Below are positions 1 to 12,700 of a stretch of DNA of 64,000 bases, piece after piece. The notes under the pieces were generated by a model, which was not told the origin of the DNA, did no database searches, and worked only from the letters and a program-made list of their open reading frames with translations. The number at the start of each line of letters is the position of its first letter. Position 1 is the first letter of the stretch. The position numbers and the translations under genes are program-made. The stretch is taken from assembly GCA_907163345.1 (NCBI GenBank), contig CAJQUN010000014.1, positions 3,286,001-3,350,000 on the forward strand, written 5' to 3'. Origin of the DNA: Haberlea rhodopensis (taxonomy: Eukaryota > Streptophyta > Magnoliopsida > Lamiales > Gesneriaceae).

Positions 1-890
1 TGTAAAATGAAAACTTTACCCCGAACAGCGGGGAATGAATTAATGAATACTCCACAATCCACATGTTTCTTGATATTATATATTATAATACAATTTAAAT
101 ATTTTTAAAATCCTCAAGTTGGCCCAAAAATTTAAAACCTTTTGAATGGGTCTTAGCTAAAGACTAAATTAGTATGTGCAAATTAATTGCAGCTGGGTCC
201 CTTTTATAGCCCAAACCGTGTGATAACCGCGTGATAATTAAAGCATCATTAAATGATAATTATCACATTTTAATTCAGAATGAGATTAGTTAAAAAATTG
301 CTGGATATAATAAAAAATAGTCTAAATAACTTTTTATTCGCCCCATCTTTTAAAACTTTACCAGATAATTTTTTACTTGAACTTTTCCTTAATGCTTAAG
401 CTTTTACAGTTTAAATGTGAGTTTTTTGGAGACCGTACCCACCGAGTGATTTTTATTTGGGCAAATCGCACATAAACCATTTAGTTATAGTAAATATTTA
501 CGAAATACAAATATAAACAAAATAGATAATAAAAACTTATCTATTTTTTTTAAACTCGATATTAAACTCCACTGTGTTATAAAAAAATAAAAAAAACATT
601 TTATTTTTTTGGCCTTTTTTTCATTCTATGCTTCTAATTTTATTATTTTTATTTGAGTTTGAAAAAATTATTATTTAAACGTAATCAAGATAGATTTTAT
701 GTTAATATGAGCCTCCGACTTTATCGGAATGAATATGATCATTGTCCATTTCAGATAGACTCGGGTTTGAATTGCACATTGCAATAAAAATTTAGCCCCA
801 CCCCATTTTAAAAAAAACAAAATAGGAAAAATTACCAAAAACATCCTAACGTTTTGTCCAAATTTCATTTTGCAACCATTGTTTCAACAA
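1..890. other. AT-rich intergenic DNA, no gene seen
   Basis: Very AT-rich sequence with homopolymer runs and frequent stops in all frames. The short open frames show no family signature. No RNA gene or bounded repeat was recognised. Confidence 0.6.
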
Positions 891-1283
891 TTACAGTTTA
901 TATCATCAACTTTCATGAATTGTAACACTTTGCATCCTCTTGACTCGATTTTTTGTTTTTATCGTTGCATTCATCACCGCCTTACATATTCAAACTTAGA
1001 GCCACTTAAACTAGCAATTGCAAATTTTTTAAAATTCAAAGTAAATATTTTGGGTGGCAAAATTTCATTTTTCGTAAACGTTAACTGGAGAATTTTGATA
1101 CTAAAAATATTATTTTTGTTTTTAAACATTTGGAATAACTAGCTTAAATTGATCTAAGTTTGAGTATGTAATGCGATGATCGAATGCGGCGATAAATCTT
1201 TGATAAAAATACAAAATCGAGTCAAGAGGATGCAAAGTTTTACAATTCATGAAAGTTCTGGATGTAAACTACATTTGTAAAAA
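891..1283. repeat. Imperfect inverted repeat (MITE-like hairpin)
   Basis: A left arm at about 891-1015 is repeated in inverted orientation at about 1136-1283, with a spacer of about 120 bases. Matching blocks include CTTTGCATCCTCTTGACTCG at about 928 and its complement at about 1217, and CAACTTTCATGAATTGTAA with its complement just outside. The size and arm structure suit a foldback or MITE element. No transposase is encoded and no target duplication was established. Confidence 0.6.
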
Positions 1284-1334
1284 TTAGATGTGCTTAAACT
1301 TGTATGACAGTAAGAAAATTATAAAAAGAATGTG

Positions 1335-1860
1335 TTGGGACTGGTGTACCCAACAATTCCTCTGTACATAAGAGGTGCAGTCATCTACAGTTTAAGACAT
1401 AATAAGTCTGACTCATTTGCATCTATGTGGTGCAGTCTCACAGGTCCATACGTCGCTTAGTATGAGGCTTTGCACTGCTACTGTATAATAAAATAAAGTT
1501 CCGCTAACATCTATTGTTTTGGCCTAGTGGTAAACGTTTTGTCCTAACAATTGTTATCAGAACAAGATCATAAGTTTGAGCCACTCGGAAGTAATTTATG
1601 GGGGGTGAGGATTGTTGGTAATGGTGTACCCAATAATTCTTATATATGCTCGTGGACAGAGGTACAATAATATATCGTCTAAAACATAATAACATGACTC
1701 ATTGGCACACATGTGGCGCAATCACTCATGTTAATCTGTAGTTTTTTTGTCATTATATAAAGAAATAAAGTTGTGTCCCTACTAACAGCCATACAATTTT
1801 GGCCTAGTGGAAAGAGATTGATCTTTAACATAACGAAAAAATATCCAAGTGCTATTAAAA
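1335..1860 (+). repeat. Two divergent copies of a SINE-like unit
   Basis: A block beginning GGTGTACCCAACAATTC at about 1340 recurs in diverged form at about 1620 (GGTGTACCCAATAATTC). Both copies are followed by shared blocks around ACATAATAA and GACTCAT. Each copy ends in TTTTGGCCTAGTGG (about 1517 and 1797). That motif resembles a tRNA-type A box (TGGCCTAGTGG). In the first copy a weak B-box-like AAGTTTGAGCC follows about 55 bases on. The period is roughly 275-280 bases. A tRNA-derived SINE origin is inferred from these boxes; no poly-A tail or target duplication was defined. Confidence 0.45.
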
Positions 1861-4587
1861 AGTTATAAAAAAAATATCTAAAATTTTGAGCACTTTTTAA
1901 ATTGAATATTTTGTTTGTTGTGGCTTGTAAGTTTCTTGGTAGAAATAATATTATTTAATATTTGGAAAAAAAAATTAGTGAGCAAGATAGTTATCAAGTC
2001 TTTTACATTTATTAGGCAAAATTGTAGATGCTTTTTTGCAGAGCCAAACGGCTCAAATTGAGTATTCTTATTTATGTTTGAACGTACTATTTACTGACAT
2101 GAATTTTAATTTATTCCTACTTTGGAGATAAAAAAACGTAAATAAATAATTTAAATTCAGTCCAAGCTTTTCATTATCTAATTTGAAAATTAAAAAGTGT
2201 AGTTTTTAAATATATATATTTTAAAACTTGTTCTGCCAAATAAATTTTTTTTTAAGCCAATGTGATAATTTGTTAGATCAAAATATGTAGTTTTCGAACA
2301 GTATCCATGATATTTTAATATTTAAAAATCTTGTAAGATTAACTCTTTTACAATGAATTTGTGATTATAAGATATTAATTGAGGCGACTTAAACAAATTA
2401 AAAGAGTTTTTTACTTAACTTTTATGCTGAAACATATTAATTTAAAATTCAAACATAAACAATGCAGTTTAAAATAAAATACAGACTACATGCGAGATCT
2501 TCTGACTTCTATCAAATTTCTTATCGATTTATATGTGATATACAAATACAAAAATTAATTTTTATGATGAGGATCGATGGGGTGGTGTCAGCTCAACTGA
2601 TATCTAGTGATATAACATTTCAGTGAGGCTTGTTGCTGAGCTAATTGGGGTTGCAATATTTTTTGTTTTTGAAGTTAACAACACTGAAAGATTACATCAA
2701 GTTTGGTTTACAAAATTAAGCAGAGACACACAAACTAACTTACTCTGAAAAAGTATTTGAAACAAAGTGAAACACTTGAACAACACAATAAGAAAAATAA
2801 CATAAAGTATATGTACGTAGATTTGTTTTTGGAAGTTTGAATTTGATGTAATCTTTCTATATCTCTCATTCTTCTATCGAATGTAAGGATCAACTAAAAG
2901 ACTTTGATTTATATAAACTCGTTGTACAAACTCACTCCCACATATTTAACTCTTACAGTTGGAACTCCTAAACTTAACTCATTTAAGATCTCAATCTTTA
3001 CATACGACAAGTTTAACAATTATAATATCATTCCTCTACATTAAATTCATTGCTACAATATGTAAAATATATTAGGTTGAAAAATATGATCCTATAACAG
3101 ATCGAATATGGCTTGGTACGATGTGCCTTTTCTGGGATATGGTCTCATGCAACTGATAATACTTTGAAGCTCATTTGGATCGATCTCTTTTTAACGCATT
3201 CTTATGAGTTATGAGGAGTGTGAGATCGTCATCTCCTTGTTTTTTATCCTCAATCTCCAAATATTTGTTGACTATCTACCACAACTTAGTTGTTCTTTTG
3301 ACAATGCTAGTAAGCCTTTGATATAAAAGTCATTGATGATAATCCAGTTGGCACCTTGTCGATGATCACCAAATTGGTCTCCGTCTTTTTTTGTTCCATG
3401 GATTATTCATCAGGTCTTCATATTTTTGGGTCTTGTAGATTGCATCAGTTTGGTTGAATACTCAGCTAATTTAGATATATAGTTGGACTAATTTTATCAG
3501 ATAGATTGAACTGATTCAATTCTACTGCTCAGTCAATTGACTTGTCTAGTTAAGCTCTGTTTTTGCTTATCATTTCAGCTGGTCTGATTTCACTGAGTTG
3601 AATCTTTCCAACTTTACTAGGCTTATTTTTACACAAATCAACAATTATAACATTGGATGAATATATCAGTAACACAAGTACCAATTTTGTTAATATCAAA
3701 ATCCAGATTGATTGATATGGTTTAGAGAACCCAAAAGTCTGTTCCTTCCTGAATTTCTTGAATTTTCGTAATCCGCTATCAATTAATGTACTAATTTTAA
3801 AATAATTATAAGAAAAGATGAAAAGAAAGAAACTACAAATTGGAAAATCAACGCCACACGTCAAAAAGTCGCATTCCAATTTTTCTTCACCAAAAGTAGA
3901 GAAACAGAGAAGAATATCCATCGCTGCTTTTGACAGCAATCTAATCTTGCCCGCATTCACTCCTAAATTTAATACCCACGTCTGCCAGATTATACAGAGT
4001 AATCTGCTTTCTCTTCGTGAAAAAAAACGTGGCAATCAATATTTGGATTAAAAATATTTCAGGTTCTGCCAAAATAAAATGTTAGTTGTTAAGATGTATT
4101 TTACTCAAATATTATTTGTAAATATGTATTTAATTCAAATATGGTATGCCTAATAAGTATTTTACTCCTTATGATTTATAAATATACATTTTATCCAATA
4201 TAATTTGTAAAATATAACACACTATCACTCTCACACATTATACACGGTAGGAATATTTGCCTGACCTCTCAATTTGGATCAATATTTGTCGCGACTAAAA
4301 ATTATTTTTCTTCAAAACATTAAAAATATTATTTTTAAGGTTTCTCAAAAATCCATATTTTATATTTTTAAAGGAGAAAGTTCAGGTCGGTACCCAAAGG
4401 TAAAACTTTATTCATCCTAGACCAGGAAAAAAACTTACAATCATTTAAGTCAACTTTAGGTTAAAATGACAAAAAACGCTATTAATAAGAAAATATGGCA
4501 ATCTCAAAAAATTTCAATCTCTTACTTCAGCACTTCGTTCGATCTAATTCTTTAACCACTGCAATTCAAATCTTCTCGTAAATCTCT
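1861..4587. other. Intergenic DNA, no supported gene
   Basis: AT-rich DNA with scattered short open frames of no recognisable family. Around 3300-3570 there are repeated CTGATTCAATT/CAGTCAATTG-type words like those in the long terminal repeats of plant retrotransposons, but I could not find element ends. Nothing else is claimed. Confidence 0.5.
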
Positions 4588-4683
4588 ATGGCCAGTTACG
4601 GTTTCTTACAGTTGGTTTTTCTCTTGATCTCTTCGATTTTCCGTTTCATCGCTTCGTTACAGATTTTTTCTTCTTCAATTCTG
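4588..4683 (+). CDS. Possible orphan first exon encoding a hydrophobic leader
   Basis: ATG at 4588 opens 32 codons that read MASYGFLQLVFLLISSIFRF and then a serine-rich end, immediately followed by GTATGTG, a good plant donor site. The peptide is strongly hydrophobic, like a signal peptide or membrane anchor. No downstream exon was found: the next sequence is a TG/TA microsatellite and then the large hairpin at 4802. It could be the remnant of a gene whose body was lost, or chance. Confidence 0.2.
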
Positions 4684-4801
4684 GTATGTGTGTGTGTTTG
4701 TGAGTATATGTGTGTAGGTGTATATATATATATTGTTTGTTGCCTTTTTTAGGTTTTTTAGTTATTATGCATTGATGCCCGTGCTTCTTTGCTCATTTTT
4801 A

Positions 4802-5150
4802 GAATTTACAGTCTGAAACTTGCAACGAAGAAGATGACCCAGAGAAAAATTAATTGGTACACGAAAATTATAAAAAATAACTAGTGCACGAAAATTATTA
4901 ACAGTAACTGGTGCACGAAAGATTGAAAATCAGCAACTGATGCACGAAAAATGAAAATCAGTAACTGATGCACGAAAATTAAAATCAGCTACTGATGCAC
5001 AAAATTGAAAATCAGTACTAAATGCACGAAAATTAAAATCAGTCACTGATACACAAAACATAGAAAAAGTATGTGGAACACGAACCATAATCGTAAGTGG
5101 TTGATGCACGAACCATACAAATTAAGTAAGTGATGCACGAACCATTTAAT
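4802..5150 (+). repeat. Left arm of long hairpin: about 30-bp units with GTGCACGAAA core
   Basis: About ten diverged units of roughly 30 bases, each carrying a version of ACTGATGCACGAAAATT, run from about 4855 to 5145. Before them, 4802-4850 holds a unique leader (AATTTACAGTCTGA, then TTGCAACGAAGAAGATGACC). That leader reappears inverted beyond the right arm. Confidence 0.75.
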
Positions 5151-5695
5151 TTCGTGCACCAGTTATTATATTTCATGCACCAGTTTGTTTTTACAAATTT
5201 TGTGCATAAGTTAATTAACACAAAGTTTCTGCACCAGTGTTGTATTTTCGTGCATCAGTGTTATATTTTCGTGCACCAGTTACTTTTTATCATTGTCGTG
5301 CACCAGTTATTTTTATGATTTTCAAGCACTAAGGTTATATTTTCGTGCATTCGTTATTTTTTTTATAATTTTCCTGCACCAGTTGCTTTTTTATCATTTT
5401 CATGCACCAGTTACTTTTTATGATTCGTGCACCAATGTTATATTTTCGTGCACCAGTTACTTTTTATAATTTTCGTGCACCAATTACTTTTTCTATGGGT
5501 CATCTACTTCGTTGCGATATCTTGCTGTCAGACTGTAAATTTTGGAAATGAGCAAACAAGCCCATTTACTGTTTATAATTTTCGCGCATCAATTACTTTT
5601 CTATGGGTCATCTTCTTCGTTGCGATATCTTGCTGTCAGACTGTAAATTTGGAAATGAGCAAAGAAGCTCGGACACCAATTCATACATTACGTCT
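5150..5695 (-). repeat. Right arm of long hairpin, with a duplicated terminal block
   Basis: About fourteen units of the inverse form TTTCGTGCACCAGTTAC run from 5150 to about 5490. The terminal block GGGTCATCTACTTCGTTGCG...CAGACTGTAAATT follows at about 5495-5545. It is then repeated with one more gene-side unit at about 5575-5655, a direct duplication with a period near 107 bases. Together with the left arm this forms a head-to-head inverted repeat of about 850 bases with almost no spacer. Confidence 0.75.
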
Positions 5696-6759
5696 TCATT
5701 CATATGCATCAGTCAAAGTCATGAGAGGTTTTTTTTAAAAAATATATATATACCAACGAACTTTCGCTATCTAAAATTTAGCATCGATATTCAAATTTAT
5801 AATCACATACACAAACAATATACACACACAAGATGGAATGTGCAGAGCAGATCCGAAAATTATATATGCAGAGTAGTCCTATGTCTTCTTCGATTAAAAA
5901 AGATTCTAAATGCTACGGACAATTTACATGCTTCGATTCAAACATATTTCATGTGCATAATATTTTAGCAAATAATTTTTAGGTCGGGGCGACGAGATGA
6001 GGCGACAAGATGATGAAGAAAATAATGATCTAAGAATCGCCGAAAACTTGAAGATTTTACGTGCAGATGGGAAAAAGAGATGATATAAAGAGTTAATATG
6101 AAATTAGATTTAGAGTTTTTATAACTTAAGAGTATTTTGGGAACTAAAAAAGATATTTGCAAACAAATTATTTAAAAAAATGAACTATGTGAATATAATT
6201 ATCTCACACGTGTATTTTTTTGTAAACATTATTTTTTGCCAGATTTATTTGAATTAACTTTCTGAAAACAACGCCAATATACAATTTCTCCATTTTTAAA
6301 CTCTTGAATTTTTTTAGAACTTGCTCGAACATAATAAAGTATGTTATCTGAAAAGTAGATACGATATTTTCCAAAATTAATCCAACACTTTTAATGAAAC
6401 TGTGAAATAAGTATTTTAAAATAAGTTTACACTCAAAGACACATTTTTCGAGCGATAAATTTAAAAATAATTCATTTTGAGACCTTTTTTTATTTCTCAC
6501 GGGAAAAGCTTTTTTATTTATTCCGTAGACATTCAATACATGAACAAACTCTAATTTCCATTATTGAAAACCGGACACTGTTATTTACCAAAGAATTTCC
6601 CCGTTTTTACGATAATATTAATAACAGCGACAGTCAGCTTTCTCGGTATCCCCACCATCTCCATTGCGTTGGTCCATCTTTTGTTTTTTCTTTAGTTCCG
6701 AGTCTTTCTTTGTGTGATTTATTGGTGGGTTTTAATTTTCTTGAGAAAAAGGAAGAAAA
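5696..6759. other. Intergenic DNA and upstream region of the MLO-like gene
   Basis: No gene is seen from 5696 to about 6540. The last 150 bases before 6760 are pyrimidine-rich (TTTTGTTTTTTCTTTAG and similar), as expected for a plant promoter and 5' leader. No TATA box could be assigned with confidence. Confidence 0.4.
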
Positions 6760-9700
6760 ATGAGTGAGGGAGGGGAAGGTGAGGGAGCGTCGTTAGAGTT
6801 CACTCCGACGTGGGTTATCGCCGCCGTGTGCACCCTCATCGTCGGAATTTCCCTCGCCGTCGAGCGCATCATTCACTACGCTGGGAAGGTATTCATTTTT
6901 TATGTACATGTACTCATGCTCATGTGGCCTTGGATGAAGTAGTTTTGATGGTGGATTGATGTTTTTTTAGAAATTTGTTAGAAAGATTTGATTTTTATGC
7001 CTTTTCCTGAATCTTAGCTGCGAATGGCGTAACGGTTTGTTGAAATTTTGTACAGTATCTGAAGAGGAAGGACCAAAAACCACTCTTTGAAGCTTTGCAA
7101 AAAGTTAAAGAAGGTGAGGATTTTTTTTCTTTATCCTGTTTGATTGATTCTATAAAAGAAATCCACCTCCTTGTGTTTTTCTTTATGAAATTTCAATTGA
7201 TAGTTGATTTGTAAATGTTATTTGGTGGTCGTAGAGTTGATGCTGTTGGGGTTTATATCCCTCATGTTGACCGTATTTCAAGCCCGTATAGTAAAGATTT
7301 GTGTGCCTCGTGATACGGTTAGACACATGCTTCCATGCTCGTTGTCTCATGAATCTTCTTCTGCCGGAGAAGTACCTAATGCTAGCCCGGATTTGAGTTC
7401 TCATCACCGGCGTTTGTTTGCCGCAGAAGCAGCTGGTAATGGTTACTGTGCGGGAAAGGTGATTTGTTAGTCATTCAGCTCCTTTCATTGTGTCCTGGAG
7501 CAAGGTTTTAACATAAGATTATTTCCTTTCTTTTATTGGTTTCCTGTATTAGGATGTTCCTTACTGTGGAAAGGATATCTATACCGAGATAGTCCATAAT
7601 GGTTGTAATGGATGTCAACTGTTTCATTTTTGGCTTGATTGTAATATGATTAGCTATTAGCAATAATGTTGCTATTCTACCTTTTTTGGTATAAAATTAG
7701 ACACTTTCTAGCATTACGGTGCAATGAAGACGTAAAGAAGCCTACTCGAATCAAGAGTGATGGTTATAGAGAGCTGAAGAAGAACAACAATGAAGCAACC
7801 TTCGAAAGGTATAAGTTTGACAAAAAATAAGCGAAGACAGCTGTTCGAGATGCTAGATCTAAAGTCTACAAAGAAGTATATACTAAATTGGACACCAAGG
7901 AGGCAGAACAAGATATCTACAGGATTGCTCGAGCGAGGGAGAGGAAAACAAAAGACCTATGTGCAGTAAAATGCATAAAAGACGAGAACCAAAAAGCCTT
8001 GGTTAGAGATAAAGACATCGAAACAAGATGGAAAAATTATTTTAACAGCTTGTTCAACGGTGGCTTTAGCCAAGATTTAGGTGTTCTGAGCATACATTAA
8101 CATGATGTAAACCACGAGTTTACTCGCAGAATTAGAGAATCTGAGGTTAAAGAATTTTGAACAAAATGAAAGCACGAAGAACAGTTGGTCCTGATGGAAT
8201 TCTATTGAAGTATGGAGATGTTTAGGACCAACGGGGATAAAGTAGCTAGGAGATCTATCGTGAGAGGAGTAAATATTTGCATATGGTCTTTATAGAATTG
8301 GAGAAGGCCTACGATAAAGTCCCAAGGAAGATATTATTGTGGGCTTTGATGAAAGATAAAATTCTCATCAAGTATGTCAATTTAATCAAGGACATGTACG
8401 ACGAAGTAGCATGCAATGTGATAACGTGCAGTTGGGTGACAAGTGAGTTCTCGATCACTATTGGATTGCACCAAGGGTCTGTATTAAGTCCTTTTCTGTT
8501 CGCCATAGTGATGGATGAGATAACAAAAGACAAACAGACTGAATTACCGTGGACCATGTTTTTCGTTGACGATGTTGCGTTAATCGACGAATTCAAAGCA
8601 ATGTTAAATGTCAAATTGGAGTTATGGAGAGAGACATTGGAATCAAATGGTTTTAGAATAAGTAGGTGTAAAACGGAATATATAGAGTGCAGATTTAGTG
8701 GTCGTACCTTTCGGGACCCGATGTTATAATACTCGATGGTCAAGAAGCATCGACTAGCAACAAGTTTCGTTATCTAGGTTCTGTTATCCAAAAGGATAGA
8801 GAGATTGAAAGTGCGTTAACCACATGATTCAGACGGGCTGGTTGAAATGGAGAAACGCCATCGGAGGTCTATGCGATCGTAATATACCGTTGAAATTGAA
8901 GGGAAGGTTTTATAGAACCGTCATTTCACTTGCAATGTTGTATGAGACGAAATGCTGGGCACCCAAGAGGAATCACATCCAAAGGATGAGTTTGGATAAG
9001 ATGCGTATGCTTCGTTGGATGTGCAGAAGAGATAAAATAAGAAGCGAAGATATTCGAGCTGAAGTGGATATAGCTTGTATAGAAGAGAAATTGCAAGAAA
9101 GTCGCTTACATTGGTTTGATCACGTACGACGTACAATGCCCTTGTGCTTCGAATGGAGTCCATGGATTTTGGTCATTTCACGAGAGCGAGAAGAACGCCC
9201 AAAGAAGAAATGACTCGAAGTTATACGCAAGGACTTGGAGTTCAAGGGGATTAAAGAAGACATTCTGACCGATAGAAGCGCTTGGAGAAGACTGACGCAC
9301 GTGTCCGATCCGACTGATTATCTCTATTGTTCATGTAGCCTATCCCTATTCATTGAGATTAAATGTTTAGTTGTAGCTGTTGTTGATGGGTTAATTATCA
9401 TTTCAGACATGACATTTAAATTGATGATACTTTATGTATCAAATTAGAACGTATTTGAATGGAATGTGAGGGAACATAGGAAAAACGGGACAACAGTTGA
9501 ACTATCCAAATCACATTTTCACTTTAAAAATACTCCAGCCAACCTGTACCATGAAAGAACATATTCTATACTGTTGTTTTCATCATAGTTTGTCGATAAA
9601 CGTGTACAAACATCCATACCATCATATATACCTCCATTAGGCACATGCTATCTGAAATCTTGTTTAAATTTTCTAATTGTTGTTTTAACTTTTCTAATTA

Positions 9701-12700
9701 TTTTCTTCATTATCTTTCTGCAGGATAAGGTTCCGTTGTTATCACTTGAAGCATTGCACCATCTGCACATATTTATCTTTGTTCTGGCAATTGTGCATGT
9801 GACATTTTCTGTTCTCACTGTTGTATTTGGAGGGTTAAAGGTTAGTACTTTCTCATTAAGTTTGATATGTATGGAGGCAATTCTTTGTGGTATTTCCTCT
9901 TGAATTTAGATATTTGTAGATACGACAATGGAAGCACTGGGAAGACTCTATAGCGAAAGATAATTATAACAACTCAAAAGGTATAAATTCATTGCTTTCA
10001 AGATTTTATACCATCAGTTGTGGCCTAGAAATTTTAGAGCTCAGCGGTAATTATTTTTTTGTTAATTTTGAAACTGATACAAATTAATCTGTTGTATAAC
10101 CCAGGGTAGGTTATTTGCTATCCTTTGCTGTTGGCATTTGATGACCTAGCTTTAAGCGAGTAGCTAGATTATTTGTAAACTTTCTCAAAATGTGAGGTTT
10201 TAGATCAGTTATACCAGTTTTAAGGAAATGCAGTTCTTGGCCATGTGCAGTTTTGAAGCCGAAGTTCACCAATGTCCATCAACATGATTTCATCAAGAAG
10301 CGGTTTTTGGGCCTTGGGAAGCATTCAGCCTTGTTGAGCTGGTTTGTAAGTGAAATTTTTTCATGAAATCTTTCCCACATTTATGGTATCTCTCATCATT
10401 TTATCTTTAATTTAGCTATGTAATATTGAAAAACCTATGCTAGAAGTTACTCTGCCTAATAATGATGTTTCCTGATTTCTCACCTTGTTTATGATTTTCC
10501 ATTCATTTATCATTTGATTTCTTTAATTCCTTGTTTCCTTTCCTGAGATTGCTGAATGTTACTTTCTTATTGGTCAATGTTTCAGCAATCCTTCTTTAAA
10601 CAATTCTATGGATCTGTAACCAAAACCGATTATACTGCTCTGCGACTTGGTTTTATAATGGTTTGTGCCAAACTTCTTACTTTTTTATTCTTCAGCCAGA
10701 TGTGTTTTATTTTCTACATATTTGTGCCTTTCACTTATATGGTACTATGTCTTATTGCAGACACATTGCAGAGGAAACCCAAAGTTTAATTTCCACAAGT
10801 ACATGATACGTGCTCTTGAAGCCGACTTTAAGACTGTTGTTGGTATTAGGTAATTGATCATTTAATAAGCGAGTCAAATGTTGAGGCTTATCCTTGAACC
10901 CTTTGGCTACATTAGCGTTCTTTTCTTGTTTTAAGGCCATATTTTGGCTACTAACATATGCTTTTATTTATCGCAGTTGGTATTTGTGGATTTTTGTCGT
11001 CATCTTCTTGTTGTTGAATGTTAATGGTACGCATTCCAAATACCTTTTGCAACACCAGATGGTGGGAAATTATTCATACATACTTTATCTTTGCTTAATA
11101 ATTAATAACCAATTTCACTTCTATTTCATTGTACTTATCCTAATAGTTGTGTTGATTAGCCCTGAAATGGCAGTAACTTAAGGGGCATTTTGGTGATTGG
11201 TGAACATGATAATTTTTTTGAGTTGCAGGCTGGCATACTTACTTTTGGATTGCGTTTCTCCCTTTTGTTGTAAGTTGACAACTGTTACTCCTGCTATATA
11301 CTTGTCTTCTGAAAATCCCTGGAAAGAATTATATCAATTCATAAATATATTTATCCTTCTGATTAATGCGCAGAGGCCCCCTTGACATTATTTTAGTCAT
11401 GAATTTGTTCAGTGGTTTTGGTCGATTTGCGTGTGGCACTCTTATCGTCTTTAGTTATATTTTGTGCTTGCAAAACTAACCCCGTCTCTTATAATTTTCA
11501 TGAAGCAGATAGTTCACAAAATAAAATTTCCCTGTCCCAATTCAATTGCTTCGCTGCCCTTCTTGTTAGGACACCCCAACTGATATTTTGTTTCTTAAAA
11601 TGGTTTCTTTCAAAAATATCGTCTGTTCTCTCAAACAAATGATATGGTACTGTATGTGTTGGTCATAGAAATGTGAACAAAATCCTAAGTTTTTGCTTTT
11701 TTCTTCTTTCCCTCCTCTGCTGCCTAAAACTCGTTGGACAATGATGGCGTGTTCAAAACGGGTCATAGGGAGTAGTTTATTACTGCATCTTTGATGTTGG
11801 TTCATTTCATGGAATTTTACACTCACTAGCACATCAAATTGAAGTAGTTAATTCACATTTACGGCCCTTATGTTGCAGCTTCTACTGGCTGTTGGCACCA
11901 AGCTGGAGCATATTATTTCCCAGTTGGCTCACGAGGTAGCTGAGAAACACGTAGCCATTGAAGGCGATTTGGTTGTGCAACCATCTGACGATCACTTTTG
12001 GTTCCACCGGCCTTACATAGTCCTTTTCTTGATTCATTTTATTCTCTTTCAAAATGCTTTTGAGATTGCTTTTTTCTTCTGGATATGGGTACGTTAATTT
12101 TCTTGAACTCAATTTTAAAACGAACCAGTTCATCGCGTAAAACATTATCTCCATCACCTATAGGTTCAATTTGGCTTCGACTCCTGCATAATGGGACAAG
12201 TCCGGTACATTGTTCCTAGGCTCGTTATCGGGTAAAGGCTCGTATAACTGTGTTGCTTCTGGTTAAATGATGCTTCTTGAAGTACTTGTGACATTCCAAA
12301 ACTTATTCCTTTTTCCTTGTCATTTAAGGGTGTTCATTCAGATACTCTGCAGCTACAGTACACTACCGCTCTACGCCCTTGTCACACAGGTAAGAGCTAC
12401 ATTTGTTCAACTGCATAGTTTCACTCTATAAACTGAAACTGAAACCCTGTCCCCACTTACTCTTGATTTTGGGATGAAGATGGGAACCCATTTCAAGAAA
12501 TCGATATTCGAGGAGCATGTACAAGTTGGGCTTGTCGGTTGGGCACAGAAAGCCAGGAATAAGAAAGGGTTGACGGCTGCAAGTGATGGCTCGACTCAAA
12601 GGGGGGCGACCAATGATTCTGCTGTTAAGGCATTACAGATGGGAGGCATTGGACGTAAGGAAACTACGCCGCCTGCTGAAATTCAAGCTTCAAATGGTTC

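Noticed and set aside
3550..4051. Overlapping open frames on both strands (161 and 77 codons)
   Set aside because: Composition and residue order show no family motif, splice context is poor, and the region is repeat-like. Treated as chance.
5039..5968. Open frames through the hairpin array (FVHQLLF-type repeats)
   Set aside because: The peptide repeats simply mirror the 30-bp DNA units. There is no start context or domain, so I do not call a protein.
9829..9848. Alternative donor within MLO exon 4
   Set aside because: The donor after 9840 keeps phase with exon 5 and matches family sequence; no alternative improves the model.
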